Below, piece by piece: positions 14,267 to 27,582 of a stretch of 64,000 bases of DNA; the stretch's first letter is position 1; each line of letters starts with the position of its first letter. The translations under genes and the position numbers were made by a program. The stretch covers positions 93,736,955 through 93,800,954 of the forward strand of contig JAVHZZ010000012.1 of the NCBI GenBank assembly GCA_036250195.1, in the 5' to 3' direction. The notes under the pieces are model-generated. The model saw only the letters and a program-made list of their open reading frames with translations. It had not been told where the DNA came from and did no database searches. Source of the stretch: Mixophyes australis (lineage: Eukaryota > Chordata > Amphibia > Anura > Limnodynastidae).

Positions 14267-14412
14267 CAAGGGCAGGCTGGCATATTTTAGCCCTTAGCAA
14301 CCTATTAGGAACATTTTTAAGGAAAATAAATACAGGTAGCTCAGTTGACCCAGCCAAAGGTATGGGCTATGGGACCAGCCCAAGGGGCAGATGCCCCCCA
14401 GACAAGCCCCTG
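14267..14412. mobile_element. Small hAT-like non-autonomous element, copy A
   Basis: 146 bp with ends CAAGGG and CCCCTG, flanked by GTGGTGAG (14259-14266) and CTGGTGAG (14413-14420), an 8-bp target duplication at 7/8. The interior shares 'CCTATTAGGAACATTTTTAA' and 'TATGGGACCAGCCCAAGGGG' with copies at 26366 and 39217. No coding capacity. Confidence 0.85.
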
Positions 14413-14420
14413 CTGGTGAG

Positions 14421-17380
14421 ATATTTTTATGAACTTTGCACGGGGACGGACATCGGTTTTTCAACATAATTCTCTCTGAACGTCTTTTGGAAGTAGGGTT
14501 TTCATAAACGACGCCCATTGTCTGCAAATGGCTGGCGTTAGCCTGGATGGAGGTCACGTACATGAGATACGAGTCCAGTCTATAAGCGGTGTCCGGGCTG
14601 AATGAGGAGAGGGAGACGATTAGCGATGACAATACTAAGTGATTGCTTTGGGTACTGCTGAAAGGAGCAGGAGGTCAGACTGTCCTGATGAGACTGATAA
14701 ATCTCCAGGTTAGCTGAAGTGACAATTCCCGGCTGTGGCTGGTCCTGGGGGCTCCAGCTGATTATAAACTCTGCTTTTCTGTACAGTTTACAATACCAGC
14801 CGCTCGTGATTGACAAGACAGCTTCCATCCAGTTGGGGGGAGCATGCAGGGCCTGGTCTGCTAAGCAGCACTCTCTGAGACACAGACACCGATTCCTGCT
14901 AAGTATAATTAAAAACCACTGCTTAAAAAAACACATTGTTAAAAAATACTGATAACCTGAATAGGATTAGACAACTATGGCCATCAGGTCACCAACTAGG
15001 TAGAAGACGCAGCCCCTGTAAACTGACAGAGGACTGAAGGACACAGCTCTCTTAATAAATCCTTCCATCTACAACAAGCAATTTCCTTCCCTTGTACCAT
15101 AACCCTTCAAAGCGAGGGCAGGTCCGGTGATAATACTGTTATTAATCTCCTAAACTTTCCCCAATAAATCACAGGGTACCAGTCCACCAGGATGGACTGG
15201 AGCCTCTCTTAATTTGTCATTAATACCATGAAGGGGGTACGTTGTCTGCCAGTCACTTTCTGGCCCCGGCACAGTGGTTGAAAGAAGATGGAGGCTGAGT
15301 GTGAGCAATTAGCATTTTTGTACCATTACTTATTTAACGCCAGAAGACAGAGCGAGTTCATTCTGGAGATATGTCTTAAGCTAAATAATCTTCAGGCTAA
15401 ATGACCGTTCTGACAAGTGTAAACGTTTCTGATAAATACCACAGCACTAATATATCAAACAGGACAAGATGATTTCAGGTTATGTGATGAGTAAACACAG
15501 AGGAGCTCCTCAAAGCCTGGAGATCAAGCCAGAGGTTGTCTGTGATGGCCGATTTAGAGGAGAAGAATCTGTGACATTCATGAGTTTACTAAAGTCCTAT
15601 CCCAATGCCAGGTTACTGTTGTGTTCGGGCAAATCCTACCAAGGAAACTTAATGGATTGTTGTCCTCTAATAGATTCAATTTGTCCAGACAGCAGCTGTG
15701 GGCCGCAGAGCCATCAACATGATTGGGAGAACGTTAAATTTGATTTAGAACGATCGAGCCATCAATTACCTTTTATCGATGTCTATGTTTATTGAAGTCA
15801 ATGATATTTTAAATGGGTTGTGGATATAGAACACTGAGACATTCAACCTTCTAGGACATCCTGAAGCCAAGAGTTCCCTCCTTGTTCTATGCTTATGACT
15901 TTATTCTGGGTGGCTAACAATCTATGACTTTATCTCCGGCTCTTCCAGTAGTTTGAAATAAAGTCTTGAGATGAATTCATTGTGTGCAGCATAATTCAGC
16001 GAAAGAGTCCATAATATAGGTTGTCTAGTTCACACGTGGTGGGAAGCAAACTGTGATATCTTGATGGGCACCAAAACAAGTGCATCTTCTAGTTCTGGAG
16101 CCACATTCAATACCACACAAAGTTTCTGAAGCCAAGATGAGAGATATATACACAAATAATTGCTCTACGTTCTTTAACCCACAACTGTAGATGTAGAGTC
16201 AGACATGTATATACCCCCTGGTGGTAAGAGGTGGCTATGATAGCTACATAAAATGTGGGGCATTCTCAAAGAGAATGTGCACCCATGGACAACCTGCCAC
16301 CTCTTTATGTTCTGCTACCCCCATGTAGCAATTAGTCAGAGTTAGGACCCTGGAACCGGCCACGGATATCTAGCTTCAAGTACTGGTTGGTATAAACCCA
16401 AGTGGCCAAAAGTGTCCTGAAAAGTAACATCATATTTCCACAGAACAACCAGGGAACCTCTCAGCGATAGGATAACCTTGTTTTATTCAGGATCTCTAAA
16501 GGGATATCATTTTTCAAATAAGTCATTTATCAGTATAAAATGGAATTGAGGAGAGGAGGGGGCACAGATATCTCTTATCTACTGTTACATTCTCCCTTAA
16601 TGTTTTCCCATCAAATACCCGGCATTTTGGCAGGGTAAAGAAACAATAGACTCAAGTGGAATATTTCATTTTCAGCCAAACCCCTCTGTAAATAACTCTG
16701 ATAATTCTGTAATTTTTTTTTTGTTTGCTCATAAGCCTTTTCATTAGATGATCACTCAGCCTAATCTCCATTCACCGCTGGAGCGAATGCTCTCAATTTA
16801 AATTAAATCTTCCAGCCTGTACAATGTGGCAAAATTAATGAGATCTCTCATTTCAATCGCACCGTTCATAGATCTACTCCGAGCCCATTCAGCAGCAAAT
16901 GGGGCCATTGTAGTAGGGGAAAGAGTGACTGGGACGGGGGTTTGTGGAATAGACTTTTTTATGGTGTCATAAAGTGAGAATTTTTCATCACGTTTCCGGC
17001 ATTGCTGGGGTGAGAGTAAAGCGTGCACAGCTGGTATTGATATCAAAGTCATTAATATTCCTGTAATATATAATCAGGCGCAGCCAACCCCAACCCCTCA
17101 AATCTTTGTGACAAAGGTAAGACATTAGGGTTAATCCCGTAGACGCTGCAGTTTCATCTGTGATACGTGGTTGATGCTCACAGGACAAATTATTTACAGG
17201 ACATTAATTCTCAGATCTTTCATGTGGCGCGTTGTCGCTTTACTAGAAGCCGCCGTTGTCAGATCACAACACAGGTTACTTGTAAATCAGTAAATGATTA
17301 CCTCATTCATTCTAATAATCTGATACTTCCATATTGACAAGTCACTGACCTGCTGTCAGTATATAAACTGCCCTAAAGCT
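14421..17380. other. Unique sequence, no gene recognised
   Basis: Open frames are short and featureless. The stretch around 16800-17200 looks non-repetitive, but nothing can be assigned to it from sequence alone. Confidence 0.45.
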
Positions 17381-17384
17381 TCAT

Positions 17385-20300
17385 GAGAGAGAGAACTGGA
17401 CAGAGAGGAAGAGGAGGGAAGAGAGGGGGAGAGAGATAGAATGGGGAGAGCGAGGGAGAGAGAAGGGGATGGAGAGCAGAGAGAGACAGGAAGAAAGAGA
17501 ATGGAGAGAGAAGGCAGAGAGAGAGGGAAAGAATGAGTGTGAGAGAAAGGGACGGAGAGCAGAGAGAGACAGGAAGAAAGAGAATGGAGAGAGAAGGCAG
17601 AGAGAGAGGGAAAGAATGAGTGTGAGAGGAGAGAGAGAAAGGGACGGAGAGCAGAGAGAGACAGGAAGAAAGAGAATGGAGAGAGAGAGGGAGAAAGAGA
17701 ATGGAGAGAGAGAGAGAGGGAGAAAGAGAATGGAGAGAGAGGGAAAGAATGAGTGTGAGAGGAGAGAGAGAAAGGGACGGAGAGCAGAGAGAGACAGGAA
17801 GAAAGAGAATGGAGAGAGAGAGGGAGAAAGAGAATGGAGAGAGAGAGGGAAAGAATGAGTGTGAGAGGAGAGAGAGAAAGGGACAGAGAGCAGAGAGAGA
17901 CAGGAAGAAAGAGAATGGAGAGAGAAGGCAGAGAGAGAGGGAAAGAATGAGTGTGAGAGGAGAGAGAGAAAGGGACGGAGAGCAGAGAGAGACAGGAAGA
18001 AAGAGAATGGAGAGAGAGAGGGAGAAAGAGAATGGAGAGAGAGAGAGGGAGAAAGAGAATGGAGAGAGAGAGAGGGAAAGAATGAGTGTGAGAGGAGAGA
18101 GAGAAAGGGACGGAGAGCAGAGAGAGACAGGAAGAAAGAGAATGGAGAGAGAGAGGGAGAAAGAGAATGGAGAGAGAGAGAGGGAGAAAGAGAATGGAGA
18201 GAGAGAGAGGGAAAGAATGAGTGTGAGAGGAGAGAGAGAAAGGGACGGAGAGCAGAGAGAGACAGGAAGAAAGAGAATGGAGAGAGAGCGGGAGAAAGAA
18301 AATGGAGAGAGAGAGAGGGAGAAAGAGAATGGAGAGAGAGGGAAAGAATGAGTGTGAGAGGAGAGAGAGAAAGGGACGGAGAGCAGAGAGAGACAGGAAG
18401 AAAGAGAATGGAGAGAGAGAGGGAGAAAGAGAATGGAGAGAGAGAGAGGGAGAAAGAGAATGGAGAGAGAGAGGGAAAGAATGAGTGTGAGAGGAGAGAG
18501 AGAAAGGGACGGAGAGACAGGAAGAACGAGAAGGGAGAGAAAGAGAATGGAGTGAGAGAGAAAGAATGAGTGTGAGAGGAGAGAGAGAAAGGGACGGAGA
18601 GCAGAGAGAGACAGGAAGAACGAGAATGGAGAGAAAGAGAATGGAGTGAGAGAGAAAGAATGAGTGTGAGAGGAGAGAGAGAAAGGGACGGAGAGCAGAG
18701 AGAGACAGGAAGAACGAGAATGGAGAGAGAGAGGGAGAAAGAGAATGGAGAGAGAAGGCAGAGAGAGAGGGAAAGAATGAGTGTGAGAGGAGAGAGAGAA
18801 AGGGACGGAGAGCAGAGAGAGACAGGAAGAACGAGAATGGAGAGAGAGAGGGAGAAAGAGAATGGAGAGAGAAGGCAGAGAGAGATGGAAAGAATGAGTG
18901 TGAGAGGAGAGAGAGAAAGGGACGGAGAGCAGAGAGAGACAGGAAGAAAGAGAATGGAGAGAGAGGGAGAAAGAATGAGTGTGAGAGGAGAGAGAGAAAG
19001 GGACGGAGAGCAGAGAGAGACAGGAAGAAAGAGAATGGAGAGAGAGGGAGAAAGAGAATGGAGAGAGAGAGGGAAAGAATGAGTGTGAGAGGAGAGAGAG
19101 AAAGGGACGGAGAGCAGAGAGAGACAGGAAGAAAGAGAATGGAGAGAGAGGGAGAAAGAGAATGGAGAGAGAAGGCAGAGAGAGAGGGAAAGAATGAGTG
19201 TGAGAGGAGAGAGAGAAAGGGACGGAGAGCAGAGAGAGACAGGAAGAACGAGAATGGAGAGAAAGAGGGAGAAAGAGAATTGAGTGAGAGAGAAAGAATG
19301 AGTGTGAGAGGAGAGAGAGAAAGGGACGGAGAGCAGAGAGAGACAGGAAGAATGAGAATGGAGAGAGAGAGGGAGAAAGAGAATGGAGAGAGAAGGCAGA
19401 GAGAGAGGGAAAGAATGAGTGTGAGAGGAGAGAGAGAAAGGGACGGAGAGCAGAGAGAGACAGGAAGAAAGAGAATGGAGAGAGAGGGAGAAAGAGAATG
19501 GAGAGAGAGAGGGAAAGAATGAGTGTGAGAGGAGAGAGAGAAAGGGACGGAGAGCAGAGAGAGACAGGAAGAAAGAGAATGGAGAGAGAGGGAGAAAGAG
19601 AATGGAGAGAGAAGGCAGAGAGAGAGGGAAAGAATGAGTGTGAGAGGAGAGAGAGAAAGGGACGGAGAGCAGAGAGAGACAGGAAGAACGAGAATGGAGA
19701 GAAAGAGGGAGAAAGAGAATGGAGTGAGAGAGAAAGAATGAGTGTGAGAGGAGAGAGAGAAAGGGACGGAGAGCAGAGAGAGACAGGAAGAACGAGAATG
19801 GAGAGAGAGAGGGAGAAAGAGAATGGAGAGAGAAGGCAGAGAGAGAGGGAAAGAATGAGTGTGAGAGGAGAGAGAGAAAGGGACGGAGAGCAGAGAGAGA
19901 CAGGAAGAACGAGAATGGAGAGAGAGAGGGAGAAAGAGAATGGAGAGAAGGCAGAGAGAGAGGGAAAGAATGAGTGTGAGAGAGAGAGAAAGGGACGGAG
20001 AACAGAGAGAGACAGGAAGAACGAGAATGGAGAGAGAGAGGGAGAAAGAGAATGGAGAGAGAAGGCAGAGAGAGAGGGAAAGAATGAGTGTGAGAGGAGA
20101 GAGAGAAAGGGACGGAGAGCAGAGAGAGACAGGAAGAAAGAGAATGGAGAGAGAGGGAGAAAGAGAATGGAGAGAGAGGGAGAAAGAGAATGGAGAGAGA
20201 AGGCAGAGAGAGAGGGAAAGAATGAGTGTGAGAGGAGAGAGAGAAAGGGACGGAGAGCAGAGAGAGACAGGAAGAAAGAGATTGGAGAGAGAGAGGGGGA

Positions 20301-20930
20301 GAAAGAGAAGGCAGAGAGAGAGGGAAAGAATGAGTGTGAGAGGAGAGAGAGAAAGGGACGGAGAGCAGAGAGAGACAGGAAGAAAGAGAATGGAGAGAGA
20401 GAGGGGGAGAAAGAGAAGGCAGAGAGAGAGGGAAAGAATGAGTGTGAGAGGAGAGAGAGAAAGGGAAGGAGAGCAGACAGAGACAGGAAGAAATAGAATG
20501 GAGAGAGAGAAGAGGAAGAAAGTAAGTTGGGGACAAGGAGTGAGTGGAGAGAGAATAAAGGGGACAGAGAGCAGATAGAGAAAGAGAGTGGGACAAAGAG
20601 AATGGAGAGAGAGAGAATGGGTAAGGGAGTGAGTAGAGAAAGAAGGGAAGAGAGAGAAGGGGAGAAGAGAGAGATGAGAGAAAGAATGAGATGGTGAAAG
20701 AGAATGGAGAGAGAAGGCAGAGAGAGAGGGAAAGAATGAGTGTGAGAGGAGAGAGAGACGGGAAGAAAGAGAATGGAGAGAGAGAGAATGGGTAAGGGAG
20801 TGAGTAGAGAGAGAAGGGGAGAAGAGAGAGATGAGAGAAAGAATGAGAGGGTGAAGTAAGGAGACAGAGAGACGAGAGAGAGAGAAGGGAAGATAGGACA
20901 GTGAGGGTTAGAGAGTGAGAGAAGAGATAG
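17385..20930. repeat. 3.5-kb purine-strand (GA-rich) minisatellite
   Basis: The plus strand is almost all G and A. Recognisable blocks are GAATGAGTGTGAGAGGAGAG, AAAGGGACGGAGAGCAGAG, GACAGGAAGAAAGAGAATGG and GAGAGAGAAGGCAGAGAG, recurring in blocks of about 80-140 bp. Both strands lack stops over long stretches, giving Ser/Leu/Phe-only frames of about 1190 codons on the minus strand and Arg/Glu-only frames on the plus strand. These are by-products of composition. Confidence 0.98.
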
Positions 20931-20969
20931 TGAGGGGCAGAGGGAGTAGAGCACAATGTCACCCCCACT

Positions 20970-22376
20970 TCATGAGCGATCTATGTATAAGAGGAGAATC
21001 ACTACCCCTAGAGTGTGAGAGGAAACATTCGTGTACGTTGCTGCTATGATCTCTGTCCTGTATTTTCCTATTTATTTAAATCATATCACATTTGAATCGT
21101 CTTACGCTAGTGCATAATGGTTATGTAGAAGTAAAGAATAAGCACGCCATGTCTAGGTAATGACACAAAAAGATGTATGAGACGCATTTCACCAAGTTTA
21201 TACAATTTACACATGATGGATATGAACCAGTGGGTAATTACATGATTATAAATCATATACGGGCAACACGATAATTGTGATATTTCTGCTGTAAAGAAGA
21301 TGACCATCTCTAATCTGTTACATTTATTTATCATGTTGCCTATTTTATACCCGGAGGTCCTTTTATCTCAAATCCAATCTTAATCTAACAAGTTTTTATG
21401 GATGAGTAATGTACCACAGGACAAGCTGTAAGATTCAGCAAGTAGGAGGTCTGTGCAGTGTTGTATAACGGACGGGGGGATTATCCCATCAATCAGGAAG
21501 GATACCACCCCCAAAGCGTCCCTCCCTTTCTTATCCAATCCAATAACTAAACTGCCCTTTGCTTAGGGGCAAAGGGTAGCTTCTGCGTATAATTACCCCA
21601 TAGTAATCTCACACTGAGGAGAACACAGTAACCCACAGCAACCGACGTGACCTGAACTAACACGAGGTCCATCGAAGCCGATTGATTGGCACTTGTGTGG
21701 TGAGCTATACACCGGTTCTTGCCGACCTGCGTCCTCACCTTCCCACTTTGCTGGGCATTTTAGTGTGTCTTCTCTTCTCTCTTCCTTCCACAGGCAGCGG
21801 CTACATATGTCACTGATTACACGGCCCGCACACAGCGCATAATCAATGAACATTGGCATTTATACACAGATAGCGGAAATCCCAGGCGCATTAATCTGGA
21901 TGAGAAGATACGCCGGATGTATTTATTCTAAATGCCACCGACATTACCCAGGCCACCTTGAGAGTGACATATATGACCACTATCATACAACATACATGAA
22001 ACAGGCAGCCCCTTCCCTCAGAGAATGCTGCGCCTGGCACTGATTCTGCCGCTGTAATGGCGTGACAATTATTTCTGCTGAGCCCGGGTGATTGAGCTAC
22101 GTGAGGCTCTAACATAGTTTGTTTGTTAAGACAAAAGATCAATGGATCTATAGAAGGAAAGCGATCTAATTGTCAGGTCTCAGGCTCCTGACGTATTACT
22201 TGTTAGCGCAATCAATTCCCTGCTTTGCTTGTGTTATTTCCATTCGGCTGACTCGGTCTATAGCATTTCCCTTGTTACGCTGTCAATGTGGCGCGTATCG
22301 CCGCTTGTGCTAATGGACGTCCTCTGCTTCCTCCTTCCTCTGTCCACGCTGTACAGGATATATCAGCTCTGTCACA
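20970..22376. other. Unique sequence, no gene recognised
   Basis: No domain, splice-supported exon or known repeat was recognised. Confidence 0.5.
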
Positions 22377-22418
22377 AGAATACGCTGACCGCACTGCATT
22401 CTGGGACAGGGCAGAGCA

Positions 22419-22622
22419 ATGGCTGACATGTCAGTCCAATTCATTCTTAGAAAGGAGAAAATGGCTGACATGATGGGTGCAGAGCATTCTGGGAAGGGAC
22501 ATATGGCTGACATGATGGATGCAGAGCATTCTGGGAAGGGACATATGGCTGACATGATGGGTGCAGAGCATTCTGGGAAGGGACAAATGGCTGACATGAT
22601 GGGTGCAGAGCATTCTGGGAGC
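22419..22622. repeat. Short 42-bp tandem repeat, four to five copies
   Basis: Copies start at 22461, 22503, 22545 and 22587 with ATGGCTGACATGATGGGTGC then AGAGCATTCTGGGAAGGGAC, and a diverged leading copy at 22419. The 42-bp period keeps a 14-residue repeat open on the plus strand, but there is no gene context. Confidence 0.95.
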
Positions 22623-22629
22623 ACGATTT

Positions 22630-24312
22630 AGCCCATAGCCATAATTGACTCTAATTTGTGATATTAAGAGTCCTTGTAAAGCGTTTCTGTCAGCACCATG
22701 TCTGTCTGTGTTGTGTCACCATGCAACCGTGTAACTGACATGGCGGCTGTGCAAATCCTCCATGACCATTTGTCCATACATAATGACAGTATATCGAGCT
22801 ACAAGCTCACCAGGATCCAGCAGAGTTATAGCAGCGAGATGGACAGACAATGTGATTCTCCTCTCTCTCTCTCTTTGCCGCGGTAGTCAGCCCGGACGTA
22901 AGATTTACTTCTTTCATTTCACACCACTCCGAGAATCCCATTTTTACGAGTACAGTAAAACCTTTATATAAAGCTGTGAAATGCGTATTGTGCTCCGACA
23001 ATAAAAGCTGATATTACAACACACTGCTCCTCCGAAATTCAGTTTTATGTCAACGGTCGAACGTACGCGGCTCTTGCCCTATCTACGCATCGTATATCCA
23101 GAGCACCCGTAAAATTCTGAGACCCACGGGAGCCTCGGAGATGTAACGGGGTCCCGGCTCGGAGATAAATATAGGGATATTAGTAATATGTAACTCAGCA
23201 GAGGTCACAAACAGAGTCGGCTGCAATTACCTACAAATGGCCAAGTGTTATTAATATACTGAGAGTGTACCGTGTGGTACAGGAGTAACTGTGAGTTATT
23301 ATATAATATTACATTCCCCCCAACAAATGTACAGAGGAGCGGTATACGGCGACCCCCCTGCACACATACGTGATAAGCGCAAACATGATCAGAGCCCGCA
23401 GCACACATACACAGGGACACACAGTACTCCCCACGTACACAATACTGGCTTCTGATATTTCCTAATTCTCCTACAACTGCAGTAATCTGAGCTGAGTGAT
23501 ATAACATTAATGTTGTTTCCTTCCACCCAGGATAACACATGTAAACCCAGAGGTAGTGCCCCAGCGAGGGGTGATTCTGGGGGAACATTGCTAACACCCG
23601 ATGATAAACTGCGCCCCCATTCAGCATTACACCCTGGGCAGTCGCCTCTATCACACAGCCCTAGTTACGGCCCTGATTCCAACTATATGATACATATCAC
23701 ACCATGTCGGAACTATAACCTAATATAACACAACTCTATAATATACAGATGAGTAACAATCACAACTTAAACACTATACATCCCAAACAGAATATATTAA
23801 TATTACACTTTACAGAGTACTAGTCACAGGGGCCTGAACACAATCACACAGCACATGGAATCCGCATACATGATGCGCACAGTACACACATTGGGTGATG
23901 AGCGCCTTTTTTAGGCATAAAACGCGCAGCTTTTAATGCGCATTACACACACAATGCGTAATCGCACGTCCTATGCAGAGTCAGGCGTATCTCACACTTA
24001 CGACTCCTGACGTGTAACGAGGCGGACGGGGGGAAGAGGCATCCAGCGTAGGACGAGTACACTACAGGCGTCATCAGTAACATCTATGTAAATTACATCC
24101 ACATCAGCCCATAACGCAGAGATCTGAGTACACGCGTGTCACTGAGCAGTAACCGGGGTACTCTGGGTGACAGGGACAAGTGATGGGGGTGGGACAGGTA
24201 GCAGCGGCTCCACACACACTAATATATTTCCATTAACGCGCTGCTGCGGTGTAACAGCCCATGAAATAACAGCCGCCTCATCGTGTCTTATCAGGGAAAC
24301 AAGAACAGGAGC
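22630..24312. other. Unique sequence, no gene recognised
   Basis: CpG-containing unique sequence around 23040-24250. No exon recognised. The minus frame 23205-23654 has no recognisable domain. Confidence 0.45.
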
Positions 24313-25456
24313 CTGTAATACACAGTGATCAGGGGGAGATAGGGGAGATGTTATACACAGTGATCAGGGGGAGATAGGGGGGATGTTATACACAGTGACC
24401 AGGGGGAGATAGGGGGGCTGTTATACACAGTGATCGGGGGGAGATAGGGGGGCTGTTATACACAGAGATCAGGGGGAGATAGGGGGGCTGTTATACACAG
24501 AGATCAGGGGGAGATAGGGGGGCTGTTATACACAGTGATCAGGGGGAGATAGGGGGGCTGTTATACACAGTTTCCAGGGGGAGATAGGGGGGCTGTTATA
24601 CACAGTGATCAGGGGGAGATGGGGGGATGTTATACACAGAGATCAGGGGGAGATAGGGGGGCTGTTATACACAGAGATCAGGGGGAGATAGGGGGGCTGT
24701 TATACACAGTGATCAGGGGGAGATAGGGGGGCTGTTATACACAGTGATCAGGGGGAGATAGGGGGGCTGTTATACACAGTGATCAGGGGGAGATAGGGGG
24801 GCTGTTATACACAGTGACCAGGGGGAGATAGGGGGGCTGTTATACACAATGATCAGGGGGAGATAGGGGGGATGTTATACACAGAGATCAGGGGGAGATA
24901 GGGGGGCTGTTATACACAGAGATCAGGGGGAGATAGGGGGGCTGTTATACACAGAGATCAGGGGGAGATAGGGGGGCTGTTATACACAGTGATCAGGGGG
25001 AGATAGGGGGGCTGTTATACACAGTGATCAGGGGGAGATAGGGGGGATGTTATACACAGTGATCAGGGGGAGATAGGGGGGATGTTATACACAATGATCG
25101 GGGGGAGATAGGGGGGATGTTATATACAGTGATCAGGGGGAGATAGGGGGGCTGTTATACACAGAGATCAGGGGGAGATAGGGGGGCTGTTATACACAGT
25201 GATCAGGGGGAGATAGGGGGGCTGTTATACACAGTGATCAGGGGGAGATAGGGGGGATGTTATACACAGTGATCAGGGGGAGATAGGGGGGATGTTATAC
25301 ACAATGATCGGGGGGAGATAGGGGGGATGTTATATACAGTGATCGGGGAGGAGATAGGGGGATGTTATACACAGAGATCAGGGGGAGATAGGGGGGGTTG
25401 TTATATACAGTGATCGGGGAGGAGATAGGGGCTGCTATACACAGTGATCAGGGGGG
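24313..25456. repeat. 35-bp G-rich minisatellite, about 32 copies
   Basis: The unit reads GATCAGGGGGAGATAGGGGG then GCTGTTATACACAGT, with GCTG/GATG and GTGATC/GAGATC variants. Each unit has two runs of five to six G. Confidence 0.97.
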
Positions 25457-26357
25457 ACATACATGGGACATCTGCCTAGCAGAGTCCTGTACATGGCTCC
25501 CTAATATCCTAATGCACGCCACTATAGTACAAACATGTCAGTTTACACTAACCCCCACAGTAATATACATAAATATTATTCAATACAAAATTTTGCACTT
25601 CAAGGATTAAATTACGCACATTATAATCATACAGCGCACCATCACCTCTACATATCCTGCTATAGGGTGTGTTATACATACAACATACTTATGCCTTACC
25701 TGTACCCCAACGGGGTTATTACACCCTTGTATTCCATCCTTCTCCCAATGTGGTTATTACACCCCTGTATCCTGCCCTCAGATATACATGCTGGATATTA
25801 TAGGGAAAACACTGGCAGAGTCACAGATTAATATATCACATGATAATCTTCTGCCAGACACTGTAGTCCTGCACCCACATTTCCAGCTGACAGAGGGTGT
25901 ATTGGGGTGTGGGCGAGGAGACAGGGCAACATACATCTGGATTAGTAGGTCCTGGCTATCGGGCAGAGTGCACCCGTCACCACTGACATCTGTGGGATGA
26001 ACGTGTTTTCTCCCCCTCCTCCCTCTCACAACAGCAGCGGCCGCTGTTTGATTAAATAATTAAATTACCTCTGCCTCACACAAGGGTTAATTCATTGTTA
26101 ATGCTACAAGGGTTTTATGTTTTGTAATTACAGGTTTTTTCCCCCAAAAGGCTCACAAGAGAGAACTGGAAAACAGAGCAGAGAAGGGAACGGTGGGTTC
26201 TGACGCTGGTCACAAAACTGGATTATTAAATTATCTTGAGGGGAAAAAAATATGATGACTTTTCATTTACTGGGATTCTTATTAAAGAAACTGTCAGTTC
26301 AACGATCGCTGTTTTTTGTAATCACCGCGGTTCTCAGCGGTCGCCTGGAGACTCGGG
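25457..26357. other. Unique sequence, no gene recognised
   Basis: Two related phrases, 'GGGGTTATTACACCCTTGTA' at about 25712 and 'GGTTATTACACCCCTGTATC' at about 25753, suggest a small local duplication. Nothing else was seen. Confidence 0.45.
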
Positions 26358-26365
26358 ACCATATT

Positions 26366-26526
26366 CAGGGGAGGGCTGGCAAATTTTAGCCTGGGCGGGT
26401 CAAAACTCAGCTCGGCAGCCTATGAGGAACATTTTAAAGAAATACAGGTAGTCCAGTGACCCAGCGCAAGGGAGCCCAGTATGGGACCAGCCCGAGGGGC
26501 AAGTGCCCCCGTCCTGCCATCCCCTG
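26366..26526. mobile_element. Small hAT-like non-autonomous element, copy B
   Basis: 161 bp with ends CAGGGG and CCCCTG, flanked by ACCATATT (26358-26365) and ACGATATT (26527-26534), 7/8 identical. Same interior as copies A and C ('CCTATGAGGAACATTTTAAA', 'TATGGGACCAGCCCGAGGGG'). Confidence 0.87.
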
Positions 26527-26534
26527 ACGATATT

Positions 26535-27574
26535 ATAATGTGACTTCTGAGAAGACGGAGGATGAGGGGGCAGTTTAACGCCACTTTCCACATTTTTACG
26601 GCACACCCAGAAATAACATTAAACGGAGCAGTAACCTCCTAATACGCATATTTTGAATAGTTTACAAGTACATTAAGTATTACGCAGCAGTAACATTCTC
26701 TTATCTCGTCTAATCCGCGTTGCAGAGCAAAGAAAGAGCAATTTTCTCCTAGTCTCCAGGTCATTTTACACAAACCCCATACAAGACCAGAGTCTTTAAG
26801 ATGAATTATTCTTAGTAGATCGTCGTAGCTACAAACACGACTACAGATGTGTTAGACACAATGAAAATACTTTTCTGATAATTATAATAATATCTTGTTT
26901 TCTTCAATGCACAATGTAAGTCTGCGTCCCATTAGTCACAGTGCTGGAATGTGCTCCAGTTTTATATCATGTTACAACATGTGATGCTATATGTGAGAAG
27001 CCTTTGCAGACTCTTATTGGTCTAACTAGCACAAGTCTGATGAAACTGAATACCTGATTGGTTCCCACCAAATCCAATAGAAATAGGACATTGGTGGAGG
27101 TTACCATCCACAGCTACCGGCCCCCACGCTGGACACTTTCCCCGTCTACTAGGGGCCAGTATTGTCTAGGAACAAAATTCCTGCAATCCAAACCCAAACG
27201 TTACAAAATTACCAGCAATAATCAATAATCAACTGGGGTTATTACACCGCTGTATTCTATCCTTCCTCCAATGGGGTTTCTGCTGTGACGGCTGCGGTGC
27301 CCTGAAACCTGGTGTCATTCATACATATTGATGTATTGAGAGGAGCTGCCCGTGGGAGAGGAGTGTGAGTGCACACAGGGAGCACTACGTCAGTCATAAG
27401 ATCTGTGGATGAGACTTGTGGAGTCAGCGTTTCTAGTACGGCTACACCGACCGGCCCTTGGACATAATAAATCACCGCTCAGTCTGACTCATTTACCTGA
27501 TGAGGCAATTTCCCCTCTGCCCATAAGCATCTTACTCCCAGCTGATCTGCATCTCTCCCTCAGGACAGTGCTCG
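26535..27574. other. Unique sequence, no gene recognised
   Basis: 'GGGGTTATTACACCGCTGTA' at 27236 repeats the phrase seen at 25.7 kb. No exon recognised. Confidence 0.45.
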
Positions 27575-27582
27575 TATATAAC

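Noticed and set aside
17373..20968. Two overlapping minus-strand frames of about 1190 codons and several plus-strand Arg/Glu frames
   Set aside because: They lie wholly in the GA-rich array, use only a handful of amino acids, and are open in several frames on both strands at once.
22419..22631. In-frame 14-residue repeat (MADMMGAEHSGKGH) as a possible small repeat protein
   Set aside because: Only four to five copies, no signal, domain or splice support. The 42-bp period keeps the frame by chance.
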